A stretch of 64,000 nucleotides of DNA from Zongyangia gallinarum (lineage in GTDB: Bacteria; Bacillota; Clostridia; Oscillospirales; Ruminococcaceae). The translations under genes and the position numbers were made by a program. Positions within the stretch are counted from its first letter, which is position 1, and every line of letters begins with the position of its first letter. The stretch is taken from the NCBI GenBank assembly GCA_904419315.1, contig CAJFQY010000001.1, positions 124,001-188,000 of the forward strand. Direction: 5' to 3'. This document shows, one piece after another, positions 17,188 to 25,523 of this stretch. Under the pieces are notes generated by a model. That model did not search any database. It worked only from the letters and a program-made list of their open reading frames with translations, and had not been told where the DNA came from.

Positions 17188-17499
17188 GCACGACTGCACT
17201 AGATATGCGATGAAGCGGGAGGTTGCTGCTCTTGGAAGCAGGGAATTTCCGCCGAGTATGTCCGATTTAAAACCGGGCGACAAAAAATACTGAAACCGCG
17301 AAAAATCTTGGGAAGATTGCGTCTTTCCGCGATTTTTGGCGCTCTCGTAAGGCTGTAACATGCCTGATGTCCCGGCTAGACGTGTGGTTTCCCCACAGTT
17401 TAACCGGTTTTTTAAATGGTCGAGCACGGAACACACGGCTCGGTGTTCAGTTTTTTGATCGTTGCCCCGCACAAGCGAAATTATGAGGAGGCGATGGTA
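17188..17499 (+). promoter_or_regulatory. Structured 5' leader of the rpsJ operon
   Basis: About 310 nt separate the predicted start from rpsJ. Visible hairpins: 17215-17252, with outer GCGG/CCGC and inner CTGCT/AGCAG; and 17297-17341, with CGCGAAAAATC pairing GATTTTTGGCG (one mismatch) and an inner GGAAGA/TCTTTCC. Long S10-operon leaders are autoregulated by L4 in Enterobacteria and carry conserved structures in Firmicutes. A regulatory role here is inferred. Confidence 0.5.
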
Positions 17500-17811
17500 G
17501 TGGCAGTCAAAGAAAACATCAGAATCAGACTGAAGAGTTATGACCCCAAGCTGATCGACGCAGCGGCTGAAAAGATCGTTGCAATCGCGAAGAGAGAGAA
17601 CGACAAGATTTCCGGTCCGATCCCCCTTCCCACCGAGAAAGAGGTCATCACCATCCTGCGCGCTGTCCACAAGTACAAAGACAGCCGCGAGCAGTTTGAG
17701 ATGAGAACCCACAAAAGACTCATCGACATAATTAAGCCGTCCAAAAAGACTGTTGAGGCTTTGTTAGGTCTTGAGCTTCCTGCCGGCGTGGATATCGAAG
17801 TCAAGCTTTAA
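17500..17811 (+). CDS. rpsJ: 30S ribosomal protein S10
   Basis: GTG 17500 is chosen: AGGAGG lies 8 nt upstream, and it gives MAVKENIRIRLKSYDPKLID with exactly 103 residues, the family length. ATG 17494 lies too close to the ribosome site. The conserved region PLPTEKEVITILRAVHKYKDSREQFEMRTHKR is intact. S10 sits in the small-subunit head and also takes part in antitermination as NusE. It is the first gene of the operon. Confidence 0.95.
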   Translation: MAVKENIRIRLKSYDPKLIDAAAEKIVAIAKRENDKISGPIPLPTEKEVITILRAVHKYKDSREQFEMRTHKRLIDIIKPSKKTVEALLGLELPAGVDIEVKL

Positions 17812-17879
17812 TCCCACCCGGTCAGGTCAAGTTGGCCCCCATCGGGAGTCAACCAATAACCATAGGAGGTAAGTAGAGT

Positions 17880-18515
17880 ATGCAAAAATGCATCGTAGGC
17901 AAAAAGATTGGCATGACCCAGCTTTTTGACGAAAAGGGAAAAGTCATCCCGGTCACCGTTGTGGAAGCGGGCCCCTGCGTTGTTGTCCAGAAGAAAACTG
18001 TGGACAATGACGGTTACCAAGCTGTACAGATCGGCTTTGGGGATATCCGTTCCAAAAACGTGAACAAGCCCATCGCTGGCCACTTCGCAAAGGCCGACGC
18101 TCCGGTGAAGAGAACCCTCAAAGAGTTCCGCCTGGACAACTGTGACGAGCTGAACGTAGGCGACATCATCAAAGCCGACAAATTCGAGCTGGGTGATAAG
18201 GTTGACGTTTGCGGCACCAGCAAAGGTAAAGGCTATGCCGGTACCATCAAGCGCTGGAACAACGCCAGACTGAAAGAGACCCACGGTTCCGGACCTGTGC
18301 ACCGTCACGCTGGTTCCATGGGCGCGTGCAGCGACCCGTCCAGGGTTTTCAAAGGCAAGAAGCTGCCGGGCCATTTGGGTACTGAGACCGTTACTGTCCA
18401 GAACCTGGAGGTAGTAAAGGTAGATGCAGAAAACAACCTGATCGCGCTGAAAGGTGCAATCCCGGGCCCCAAGAACGGGATCGTCTTTATCACTGACAGC
18501 GTGAAGAAGGCTTAA
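17880..18515 (+). CDS. rplC: 50S ribosomal protein L3
   Basis: This 211-residue protein opens with KCIVGKKIGMTQLFDEKGK. The long central loop that reaches the peptidyl transferase centre is seen in RHAGSMGACSDPSRVFKGKKLPGHLG. It binds 23S rRNA early in assembly. AGGAGG lies ahead of the ATG, after a 68-nt gap from rpsJ. Confidence 0.96.
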   Translation: MQKCIVGKKIGMTQLFDEKGKVIPVTVVEAGPCVVVQKKTVDNDGYQAVQIGFGDIRSKNVNKPIAGHFAKADAPVKRTLKEFRLDNCDELNVGDIIKADKFELGDKVDVCGTSKGKGYAGTIKRWNNARLKETHGSGPVHRHAGSMGACSDPSRVFKGKKLPGHLGTETVTVQNLEVVKVDAENNLIALKGAIPGPKNGIVFITDSVKKA

Positions 18516-18532
18516 GGGAAGGAGGAAGCACG

Positions 18533-19156
18533 ATGCCAAAAGTTACCGTATTTGACATGGCTGGAAAAAATGTTGGCGAGATCGAGCTTTCCGATGCGAT
18601 CTTCGGGATCACCCCCAACACATCTGTGATGCACGACGCTGTCGTAAATTACCTGGCCAACCAGCGCCAGGGTACACAGTCCACCAAGACCCGTACTGAG
18701 GTTGCAGGCGGCGGCCGCAAACCCTGGAGACAGAAAGGCACCGGCCACGCAAGACAGGGTTCCATCCGGGCTCCTCAGTGGAGACACGGCGGAATCGCTC
18801 TGGGTCCCAAACCTCGGGATTACAGCTACAGCCTGAACAAGAAGGTCAAGAGACTGGCCATGAAATCCGCATTTTCCAGCAAAGCGCAGGCTGGCGAGAT
18901 CGTTGTTCTCGACGCCCTGAAGCTGGATCAGATCAAGACAAAGAGCATTGTGGAAATGCTCAAAGCTCTGGGAGCTGACCGCAAGGCACTCATCGTTATG
19001 CCGGAAGTTGACAACACAGTTGTCATGAGCGCGAGAAACATCCCCGGCGTCAAGACCGCCTTGGTTAACACCCTGAACGTATACGACATCCTTAACTACG
19101 ATAAATTCATCGTTGTCAAGGACGCCGTGGCAAAGATCGAGGAGGTGTATGCATAA
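18533..19156 (+). CDS. rplD: 50S ribosomal protein L4
   Basis: This 207-residue protein has the tunnel-lining loop GGGRKPWRQKGTGHARQGSIRAPQWRHGG, the hallmark of L4. In E. coli L4 represses the S10 operon through the leader, which is why the long rpsJ leader here matters. The TAA stop shares a base with the rplW ATG (TAATG), so the two are coupled. Confidence 0.96.
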   Translation: MPKVTVFDMAGKNVGEIELSDAIFGITPNTSVMHDAVVNYLANQRQGTQSTKTRTEVAGGGRKPWRQKGTGHARQGSIRAPQWRHGGIALGPKPRDYSYSLNKKVKRLAMKSAFSSKAQAGEIVVLDALKLDQIKTKSIVEMLKALGADRKALIVMPEVDNTVVMSARNIPGVKTALVNTLNVYDILNYDKFIVVKDAVAKIEEVYA

Positions 19157-19449
19157 TGAAGGCCGCTCAGGACATCATTATCCGCCCCATCATCACCGAG
19201 GCTTCCATGGAGGCCATCGGCATGAAAAAATACACGTTTAAAGTAGCTACCGACGCCAACAAAATCGAAATCGGCCAGGCCGTTGAAGAACTGTTCGGTG
19301 TGAAGGTTGCAAAAGTGAACACCATGAACGTCAGAGGCAGAAAAAAACGGATGGGCAGAAACGTCGGCTACAAGCCCAACTGGAAGAAGGCCATCGTTAC
19401 TCTCAAAGAAGACTCCAAAGGCATCGAGTTCTTCGAGAGCATGGTGTAG
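19156..19449 (+). CDS. rplW: 50S ribosomal protein L23
   Basis: This 97-residue protein with IIRPIITEASMEAI and KVNTMNVRGRKKRMGR lies at the tunnel exit, where trigger factor and SRP dock. Its stop codon sits inside the first arm of a hairpin that opens an unusually long 122-nt spacer before rplB. Confidence 0.95.
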   Translation: MKAAQDIIIRPIITEASMEAIGMKKYTFKVATDANKIEIGQAVEELFGVKVAKVNTMNVRGRKKRMGRNVGYKPNWKKAIVTLKEDSKGIEFFESMV

Positions 19450-19540
19450 TCCCTACGGAATAGACAGCCGATTGCTAGGGACTTGTATGGGATACTCATA
19501 AATCCCGCTAAACCAAGTTCTTGTCAGCGGAACCTTCCGC
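19448..19540 (+). promoter_or_regulatory. Structured rplW-rplB intercistronic spacer
   Basis: AGTCCCTA (19448-19455) pairs perfectly with TAGGGACT (19476-19483). A second hairpin GCGGAA-CC-TTCCGC lies at 19527-19540. No T run follows, so this is not a simple terminator. Other gene gaps nearby are mostly under 30 nt. It may be an RNA-processing or autoregulatory site; this is inferred. Confidence 0.4.
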
Positions 19541-19571
19541 GAAACAGAATTTATGAGGAGAGTGAAACCGA

Positions 19572-20402
19572 ATGGCGATCAAGACTTACAACCCGACCAC
19601 AGCCGGTCACCGTGGCATGACCACCACCGACTTCAGCGGGCTGAGCAAGGTTGCTCCGGAGAAGAGCCTTCTGGAAACCATGAAGAGCAATTCCGGCCGC
19701 AACAATACAGGTAGAATTACCGTTCGTCACCGTGGCGGCGGCAATCGCAGAAAATACCGCATCATCGATTTCAAGAGAGACAAGGTCGGCAAGGCCAACG
19801 TTCTCACCCTGGAATACGACCCCAACCGTTCCGCACATATTGCCCTGGTGCAGTATGAGGACGGCGAGAAACGCTACATCATCGCTCCGGTAGGCCTGAA
19901 GGTGGGCGACACCATTGCCACCGGTCCTGATGCTGATATTAAACCGGGCAATGCCCTTCCCATGACCAACATCCCCGTGGGTACCTTCATCCACAACGTG
20001 GAGATGTATCCCGGCAAAGGCGCACAGCTTGCCCGTGCCGCCGGTATTCTGGCACAGCTCATGGCAAAAGAAAACGGCTACGCGCTGATCAGACTGCCCT
20101 CCGGCGAGCTTCGCAATGTTCCTGTCACCTGCATGGCCACCATCGGCCAGGTCGGCAACGTTGACCACGAGAACGTCAACATCGGTAAAGCCGGCCGCAA
20201 ACGCCACATGGGTTGGAGACCTACCGTCCGCGGTTCTGTTATGAACCCCTGCGATCACCCCCACGGTGGTGGTGAAGGTAAATCCCCCGTTGGCCGTCCG
20301 GGCCCTGTAACCCCGTGGGGCAAACCTGCACTGGGCTACAAGACAAGAGCGAAACATCACCGCTCCGACAAGTTCATTGTGAAACGTCGCAACGCTAAAT
20401 AG
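19572..20402 (+). CDS. rplB: 50S ribosomal protein L2
   Basis: This 276-residue protein has VRHRGGGNRRKYRIIDFKR, GRKRHMGWRPTVRGSVMNP and the essential CDHPHGGGEGKSPVG loop with the conserved His near the peptidyl transferase centre. It binds domain IV of 23S rRNA and helps join subunits. A strong GAGGAG site is present. Confidence 0.97.
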   Translation: MAIKTYNPTTAGHRGMTTTDFSGLSKVAPEKSLLETMKSNSGRNNTGRITVRHRGGGNRRKYRIIDFKRDKVGKANVLTLEYDPNRSAHIALVQYEDGEKRYIIAPVGLKVGDTIATGPDADIKPGNALPMTNIPVGTFIHNVEMYPGKGAQLARAAGILAQLMAKENGYALIRLPSGELRNVPVTCMATIGQVGNVDHENVNIGKAGRKRHMGWRPTVRGSVMNPCDHPHGGGEGKSPVGRPGPVTPWGKPALGYKTRAKHHRSDKFIVKRRNAK

Positions 20403-20429
20403 AGCGACATGAAAGGAGGCAGATGATCA

Positions 20430-20711
20430 ATGGGTAGAAGCGTAAGAAAAGGCCCTTTCGTACAGGAAGCACTGTATAAGAGAGTCGTCGCTATGAACGA
20501 GGCCGGCGAGAAGAAGGTCCTCAAGACCTGGAGTCGCGCATCTACAATATTCCCCGAATTCGTCGGACACACCTTTGCTGTCCACGATGGACGCAAACAT
20601 GTGCCTGTGTATATTACCGAAGATATGGTCGGTCACAAACTCGGTGAGTTTGCCCCCACCAGAACCTTCAAAGGCCACGCAGGCTCCAAGAAATCGAATA
20701 CCGGAAAGTAA
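20430..20711 (+). CDS. rpsS: 30S ribosomal protein S19
   Basis: This 93-residue basic protein begins MGRSVRKGPFVQEAL and contains TWSRASTIFPEFVGHTFAVHDG, both diagnostic. It sits in the small-subunit head next to S13. Its own start is preceded by AAAGGAGG, and the gap from rplB is 27 nt. Confidence 0.96.
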   Translation: MGRSVRKGPFVQEALYKRVVAMNEAGEKKVLKTWSRASTIFPEFVGHTFAVHDGRKHVPVYITEDMVGHKLGEFAPTRTFKGHAGSKKSNTGK

Positions 20712-20735
20712 AGAAGGCCGGAAGGAGGATTACCT

Positions 20736-21071
20736 ATGGAAGCGAGGGCTTACCTTAGATATGCCCGTATTGCGCCCCGCAAAGTCCAGATTGTGCTTGA
20801 CCTGATCCGGAACAAGCCGGTGGACGAGGCGATGGCGATACTCAAGTATACACCGAAGGCTGCATGTGAGCCTCTTCAGAAGCTCCTGAAATCGGCCGTG
20901 GCAAACGCGGAGAATAACAACAACATGGATAGAAACAACCTGTTTGTTGCCGAGTGTTTTGTTACACCGGGACCGACCCTGAAAAGGATCCGGCCGAGAG
21001 CACAGGGCCGTGCATTTAGCATCAAGAAAAGAACTTCGCACATGACCCTGGTTCTGAGAGAAAAGGAATAA
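20736..21071 (+). CDS. rplV: 50S ribosomal protein L22
   Basis: This 111-residue protein has ARIAPRKVQIVLDLIRNKPVDEA and the tunnel beta-hairpin PTLKRIRPRAQGRAFSIKKRTSH. It narrows the exit tunnel together with L4, and its hairpin is a known macrolide-resistance site. Confidence 0.96.
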   Translation: MEARAYLRYARIAPRKVQIVLDLIRNKPVDEAMAILKYTPKAACEPLQKLLKSAVANAENNNNMDRNNLFVAECFVTPGPTLKRIRPRAQGRAFSIKKRTSHMTLVLREKE

Positions 21072-21091
21072 GCTGAAAGAGGAGGTAAACT

Positions 21092-21757
21092 ATGGGCCAG
21101 AAAGTTAACCCACATGGTCTCAGAGTGGGCGTAATCAAAGATTGGGATTCCCGCTGGTTTGCTAAGGACGATGCTTTCGGCGATATCCTCGTTGAGGATT
21201 ATAAGCTGCGTAAGTTCCTTAAGAAGACTTTGTATGCTGCCGGCGTCCCCCGCATCGAGATCGAGCGCGATGCCAAGAGAATCAGAATCAACATCCACTG
21301 CGCCAAACCCGGTATGGTGATCGGCAGAGGCGGCACAGAGATCGAGAAGCTCCGCAAAAATTGCGAGGCACTCATTGGAAAACCTGTTTTCCTCAACATC
21401 GTTGAGGTAAAACAACCCGATAAAAACGCGCAGCTGGTGGCCGAGTCCATCGCATCCCAGCTGGAGCGCAGAATCTCCTTCAGACGCGCCATGAAACAAG
21501 CCATCGGCCGCGCCATGAAGTTGGGAGCAAAAGGCATTAAGACCTGCGTGTCCGGCCGTCTGGGCGGCGCGGAGATCGCCCGTACCGAGCATTATCACGA
21601 GGGCACCATCCCGCTGCAGACCCTGCGCGCAGACATCGACTATGGATTTGCTGAGGCAAACACCACCTATGGCAAAATCGGCGTCAAGGTTTGGATCTAC
21701 GCCGGAGAGGTACTGCAGGAAGTTAGAAAGCCTCAGAGGGAAGGAGGCAGAAAATAA
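21092..21757 (+). CDS. rpsC: 30S ribosomal protein S3
   Basis: This 221-residue protein begins MGQKVNPHGLRVGVIKDWDSRW. The KH-domain loop is GMVIGRGGTEIEKL and the C-terminal domain has KGIKTCVSGRLGGAEIARTE. It forms the mRNA entry pore with S4 and S5. Its stop overlaps the rplP start (TAATG). Confidence 0.96.
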   Translation: MGQKVNPHGLRVGVIKDWDSRWFAKDDAFGDILVEDYKLRKFLKKTLYAAGVPRIEIERDAKRIRINIHCAKPGMVIGRGGTEIEKLRKNCEALIGKPVFLNIVEVKQPDKNAQLVAESIASQLERRISFRRAMKQAIGRAMKLGAKGIKTCVSGRLGGAEIARTEHYHEGTIPLQTLRADIDYGFAEANTTYGKIGVKVWIYAGEVLQEVRKPQREGGRK

Positions 21758-22179
21758 TGCTTCTACCGAAGAGAGTTAAATACCGCCGTGTCCACAGAGG
21801 ACGTCTGAAGGGCAAAGCTATGCGGGGCAACACTGTTTCCAACGGTGAGTACGGTCTGCAGGCTCTGGAGCCCTCCTGGGTTACCTCCCAGCAGATTGAG
21901 GCGGCTCGTATCGCTATGACCCGTTACATCAAACGTGGCGGTCAGGTATGGATCAAAATTTTCCCCGATAAGCCCGTTACCGAGAAACCGGCTGAGACCC
22001 GAATGGGTTCCGGTAAAGGTAGCCCCGAGTACTGGGTTGCCGTTGTAAAACCCGGCCGCGTTATGTTCGAGATGGGCGGCGTCAGTGAAGACGTTGCAAG
22101 GGAAGCTATGAGACTTGCAGCTCACAAGCTCCCGCTGAAGTGCAAATTTATCACCAAGGAGAAGGAGGCGGAGAAGTAA
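21757..22179 (+). CDS. rplP: 50S ribosomal protein L16
   Basis: This 140-residue protein with MLLPKRVKYRRVHRGRLKG and RMGSGKGSPEYWVAVVKPGRVMFE helps position the A-site tRNA. It is coupled on both sides: it shares a base with the rpsC stop, and its own stop overlaps the rpmC ATG. Confidence 0.96.
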   Translation: MLLPKRVKYRRVHRGRLKGKAMRGNTVSNGEYGLQALEPSWVTSQQIEAARIAMTRYIKRGGQVWIKIFPDKPVTEKPAETRMGSGKGSPEYWVAVVKPGRVMFEMGGVSEDVAREAMRLAAHKLPLKCKFITKEKEAEK

Positions 22180-22373
22180 TGAAAGCGACAGAGATTCGTG
22201 ATATGACCCAGTCCGAGCTGAATGCAAAGCTGGCGGACCTCAAAGCTGAGCTTTTCAACCTCCGGTTCCAGCACGCCATCAACCAGCTGGATAACCCCAT
22301 GCGGATCAAAGCGGTGAAAAAAGACATCGCCCGGATTAAGACCATCATCCGCGAAAAAGAGAGCGTGCAGTAA
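22179..22373 (+). CDS. rpmC: 50S ribosomal protein L29
   Basis: The start is ATG 22179, overlapping the rplP stop, giving 64 residues (MKATEIRDMTQSELNAKL). A longer frame inside rplP was rejected because L29 is always about 60-70 residues. The protein is two-helical, with the NLRFQ and RIKTIIRE segments. It binds near the tunnel exit beside L23. Confidence 0.95.
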   Translation: MKATEIRDMTQSELNAKLADLKAELFNLRFQHAINQLDNPMRIKAVKKDIARIKTIIREKESVQ

Positions 22374-22394
22374 CACGGAAGGGAGGATGAAACT

Positions 22395-22652
22395 GTGAGC
22401 GAGAGAAACCTCAGAAAAACGAGGGTCGGCACTGTTGTCAGCAATAAGATGGACAAAACTGTTGTCGTCGCCATTAAAGACAACGTAAAACACCCCCTTT
22501 ATAAAAAGATCATCAAACGCACGGTGAAGCTGAAAGCCCACGACGCAGACAATGCCTGCGGCATCGGCGACAAGGTGCAGGTGATGGAGACCCGCCCCAT
22601 TTCCAAGGATAAAAGATGGAGGGTTACCACCATCATCGAGAAAGCGAAATAG
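22395..22652 (+). CDS. rpsQ: 30S ribosomal protein S17
   Basis: This 85-residue OB-fold protein starts at GTG 22395 (GGAGG 8 nt upstream), reading MSERNLRKTRVGTVVSNKMDKTVVV. The C-terminal ETRPISKDKRWRV is diagnostic. It is a primary 16S rRNA binder and the last gene of the classical S10 segment. Confidence 0.96.
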   Translation: MSERNLRKTRVGTVVSNKMDKTVVVAIKDNVKHPLYKKIIKRTVKLKAHDADNACGIGDKVQVMETRPISKDKRWRVTTIIEKAK

Positions 22653-22685
22653 TCAAACTGTCAAAGCCGAAAGGAGGAACGCTCT

Positions 22686-23054
22686 GTGATACAGATGCAG
22701 ACCTATCTGAAGGTTGCCGACAACACCGGTGCAAAGGAACTGATGTGCATCCGTGTGCTGGGAGGCACCCGCAGAAGATACGCCAACATTGGCGATGTAG
22801 TTGTAGCTTCGGTTAAAAAAGCTGCACCCGGCGGCGTTGTCAAAAAAGGTGAAGTGGTCAAAGCGGTCATCGTTCGCTCTGCGAAGGGCCTGCGCCGCGA
22901 CGACGGTTCTTACATTCGTTTCGACGAAAACGCAGCCGTTATTATAAGAGAAGACAAAAACCCGAGGGGCACACGTATTTTTGGCCCGGTGGCGAGGGAA
23001 CTCCGCGATAAGGATTACCTCAAGATATTAAGCCTCGCCCCTGAGGTGCTTTAA
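22686..23054 (+). CDS. rplN: 50S ribosomal protein L14
   Basis: GTG 22686 gives MIQMQTYLKVADNTGAKELMCIRVLGG and 122 residues, the standard length; the ATG at 22695 would remove the conserved MIQ. AAAGGAGG is upstream. GTRIFGPVARELRDK is conserved. It contacts the small subunit at bridge B8. It is the first gene of the spc segment. Confidence 0.95.
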   Translation: MIQMQTYLKVADNTGAKELMCIRVLGGTRRRYANIGDVVVASVKKAAPGGVVKKGEVVKAVIVRSAKGLRRDDGSYIRFDENAAVIIREDKNPRGTRIFGPVARELRDKDYLKILSLAPEVL

Positions 23055-23069
23055 TGGAGGTGCTCTGGA

Positions 23070-23393
23070 ATGAATAAAATTCATGTCAAAAAGGGCGATA
23101 CCGTCATTGTTCTGTCCGGCAAGGACAAGGGCAAAAAAGGCAAGGTTCTGGCTGTCAGCCCCGCTGAGCAGAAGGTCATTGTCGAGGGCATCAACATGGT
23201 CACCAAACATGTGAAACCTCGCAGAATGGGCGAGCCCGGCGGCATTGTCAAGGCGGAAGGCGCCATGTATGCCAGCAAGGTACAGCTGGTTTGCCCGCGC
23301 TGCGGCAAACCCACCCGCATCGGCCACAAGATCCTGGCTGACGGGAGCAAGGTTCGTATGTGCAAAAACGAAAAATGCGGCGAGACTTTTTAA
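23070..23393 (+). CDS. rplX: 50S ribosomal protein L24
   Basis: This 107-residue protein with a KOW motif (VKKGDTVIVLSGKDKGKKGKVL) is an assembly initiator for 23S rRNA. The C-terminal part has four Cys (VCPRCGKPTRIG and MCKNEKCGETF), a zinc-ribbon-like arrangement found in some Firmicutes. Confidence 0.96.
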   Translation: MNKIHVKKGDTVIVLSGKDKGKKGKVLAVSPAEQKVIVEGINMVTKHVKPRRMGEPGGIVKAEGAMYASKVQLVCPRCGKPTRIGHKILADGSKVRMCKNEKCGETF

Positions 23394-23409
23394 GTGAGGA
23401 GGAAACAAC

Positions 23410-23949
23410 ATGGCTAGAATGAAAGACTTCTATGTGAAAGAAGTAGCTCCGGCTTTGATGAAAAAGTTCGGCTACCAGAGCGTCATGCAGATCCCGAAGC
23501 TTGAAAAGATCGTCATCAACGTTGGCTGCGGCGAAGCCCGCGACAACCACAAGGTCATCGAGGCAATCATTTCCGACCTTTCCACGATCACCGGCCAGCG
23601 GCCCGTCGTCTGCAAGGCAAAGAAATCGGTTGCTAACTTCAAGCTCCGTGAAGGCATGGACATCGGCGCAAAGGTTACCCTGCGCTCCGACCGGATGTAT
23701 GAGTTCCTGGACCGCCTCTTTAACGTTGCGCTGCCGCGCGTTAGAGACTTCAGAGGCATCAACGCCAACTCCTTCGACGGACGCGGCAACTACTCCATGG
23801 GACTTAAGGAGCAGCTTCTGTTCCCTGAAATCGAGTACGATAAAATTGATAAGGTTCGCGGCATGGACATCTGCTTTGTCACTACCGCGAAAACCGACGA
23901 GGAAGCCCGGGAGCTGCTGACTCTCATGGGCGCCCCGTTCGCGAAGTAA
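23410..23949 (+). CDS. rplE: 50S ribosomal protein L5
   Basis: This 179-residue protein has PKLEKIVINVGCGEARDN, TGQRPVVCKAKKSVANFKLREG and FPEIEYDKIDKVRGMDI. It binds 5S rRNA and contacts the P-site tRNA elbow. The length is normal, and its gap to rpsZ is only 12 nt. Confidence 0.96.
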   Translation: MARMKDFYVKEVAPALMKKFGYQSVMQIPKLEKIVINVGCGEARDNHKVIEAIISDLSTITGQRPVVCKAKKSVANFKLREGMDIGAKVTLRSDRMYEFLDRLFNVALPRVRDFRGINANSFDGRGNYSMGLKEQLLFPEIEYDKIDKVRGMDICFVTTAKTDEEARELLTLMGAPFAK

Positions 23950-23961
23950 GGGGGAAGATTT

Positions 23962-24147
23962 GTGGCAAAGAAATCCATGATTGCAAAACAGCAGAGAACT
24001 CCCAAGTTCTCCACAAGAGCATACAACAGATGCAAAATCTGCGGCAGGCCACACGCCTATCTTCGCAAGTTCGGCATTTGCCGTATCTGCTTTAGGGAGC
24101 TCGCCTACAAAGGCCAGATCCCGGGCGTGAAGAAGGCCAGCTGGTAA
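23962..24147 (+). CDS. rpsZ: 30S ribosomal protein S14 type Z (zinc form)
   Basis: This 61-residue protein (GTG start) has CKIC (about residues 24-27) and CRIC (about 40-43), the zinc-binding C+ form, so growth with this S14 depends on zinc. FGICRICFRELAYKGQIPGVKKASW matches the short Firmicute S14. It is needed to complete the 30S head. Confidence 0.96.
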   Translation: MAKKSMIAKQQRTPKFSTRAYNRCKICGRPHAYLRKFGICRICFRELAYKGQIPGVKKASW

Positions 24148-24170
24148 AAAGAGCAAAGGAGGTTGACGGC

Positions 24171-24569
24171 ATGCAGATCACCGATACAATTGCCGATTTG
24201 CTGACACGCATCAGAAACGCCAACTCAGCAAAACACGACACGGTGGATGTCCCCGCTTCCAACATGAAGAAAGCGATCACGCAGATTCTTGTGGACGAGG
24301 GATATATCAAAGGCTTCCAGGTCATCGACGATGGTAAGCAAGGGATTATCCGTATTACCTTAAAATACGGTGAGAATAAATCACAGGTCATCACTGGCCT
24401 GCGTAGGGTATCCAAACCCGGCCTGCGCATCTACACCAGCTGCGAGGATATGCCCAAGGTGATGAAGGGCCTCGGCATCGCGATTCTCTCCACATCCAAG
24501 GGCGTTATGACCGACAGACAGGCCCGCAAGGAAAATGTCGGCGGCGAAGTCCTTGCATTTATTTGGTAA
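24171..24569 (+). CDS. rpsH: 30S ribosomal protein S8
   Basis: This 132-residue protein begins MQITDTIADLLTRIRNA and ends GGEVLAFIW. In E. coli S8 represses the spc operon by binding near the rplX-rplE junction; no matching hairpin was obvious there in this window. Confidence 0.96.
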   Translation: MQITDTIADLLTRIRNANSAKHDTVDVPASNMKKAITQILVDEGYIKGFQVIDDGKQGIIRITLKYGENKSQVITGLRRVSKPGLRIYTSCEDMPKVMKGLGIAILSTSKGVMTDRQARKENVGGEVLAFIW

Positions 24570-24584
24570 GGAGGTGCACAGGGA

Positions 24585-25130
24585 ATGTCTCGTATCGGAA
24601 GAAAACCAATTGAAATTCCCGCAGGCGTTGATGTAAAGGTCAACGGACACGAGGTTGTTGTCAAAGGCCCCAAAGGCGCTCTTGACATGACCTTCCATCC
24701 TGAAATCGGGATTGCGCTGGAAGGCAATGAGATTATCGTCTCCCGTCCTTCCGAAGATAAAATGCACAAGAGCCTGCACGGTCTGACCCGGACCCTGATC
24801 GCCAACATGGTACAGGGTGTCACCGCCGGCTTCAGCAAAGAGCTGGAGATCAACGGTGTTGGTTACCGTGCTGCAAAACAGGGTAAAAACCTGGTTTTGA
24901 CACTGGGTTACTCCCATCAGGTCATCGTGCCTGAGATCGATGGCATCACCATCGAAGTACCTGCCCCCAACAAAGTCATTGTCCACGGCGCTGACAAACA
25001 GCAGGTTGGACAGTTTGCCGCAGAGATCCGCGAGAAACGTCCGCCGGAACCCTATAAGGGCAAGGGCATCAAGTACGTTGACGAAGTGATCATCCGCAAG
25101 GAAGGCAAGGCCGGTAAGGGCAAGAAGTAA
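24585..25130 (+). CDS. rplF: 50S ribosomal protein L6
   Basis: This 181-residue protein starts MSRIGRKPIEIPAGVDVKV and has the C-terminal KRPPEPYKGKGIKYVDEVIIRKEGKAGK signature. The duplicated-domain structure has its usual length. It sits near the sarcin-ricin loop and the factor-binding site. Confidence 0.96.
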   Translation: MSRIGRKPIEIPAGVDVKVNGHEVVVKGPKGALDMTFHPEIGIALEGNEIIVSRPSEDKMHKSLHGLTRTLIANMVQGVTAGFSKELEINGVGYRAAKQGKNLVLTLGYSHQVIVPEIDGITIEVPAPNKVIVHGADKQQVGQFAAEIREKRPPEPYKGKGIKYVDEVIIRKEGKAGKGKK

Positions 25131-25149
25131 TTAAAGGAGTGAAAAAGCT

Positions 25150-25509
25150 ATGGTGACAAAGCCTGACAGCAACAAAGCAAGGCTTTTAAGACATCGCAGA
25201 GTGCGCGCTAAGATCAGCGGCACCGCGCAGCGTCCGCGCCTCAACGTATTCCGCTCCGCAAAACACATCTACGCCCAGATTATTGATGATGTGAAGGGAG
25301 TCACCTTGGTTTCCGCATCTTCTATGGACAAAGATTTTGAAGGTTTTGGCGGTAACAAAGAGGCTGCTAAAAAGGTCGGCATGACCATCGGCAAAAAAGC
25401 CATGGAAGCCGGCATTACCGAAGTGGTGTTTGACCGCAGCGGATATATTTATCACGGCCGCATCAAAGAGCTGGCCGACGGCGCTCGCGAGAGCGGACTG
25501 AAATTCTAG
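25150..25509 (+). CDS. rplR: 50S ribosomal protein L18
   Basis: This 119-residue 5S rRNA-binding protein has RHRRVRAKISGTAQRPRLNVFRSAKHIYAQIIDD and the C-terminal FDRSGYIYHGRIKELADGAREGL-type end. It binds 5S RNA beside L5. The gap to rpsE is 14 nt. Confidence 0.96.
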   Translation: MVTKPDSNKARLLRHRRVRAKISGTAQRPRLNVFRSAKHIYAQIIDDVKGVTLVSASSMDKDFEGFGGNKEAAKKVGMTIGKKAMEAGITEVVFDRSGYIYHGRIKELADGARESGLKF

Positions 25510-25523
25510 GGAGGAGGATACTT

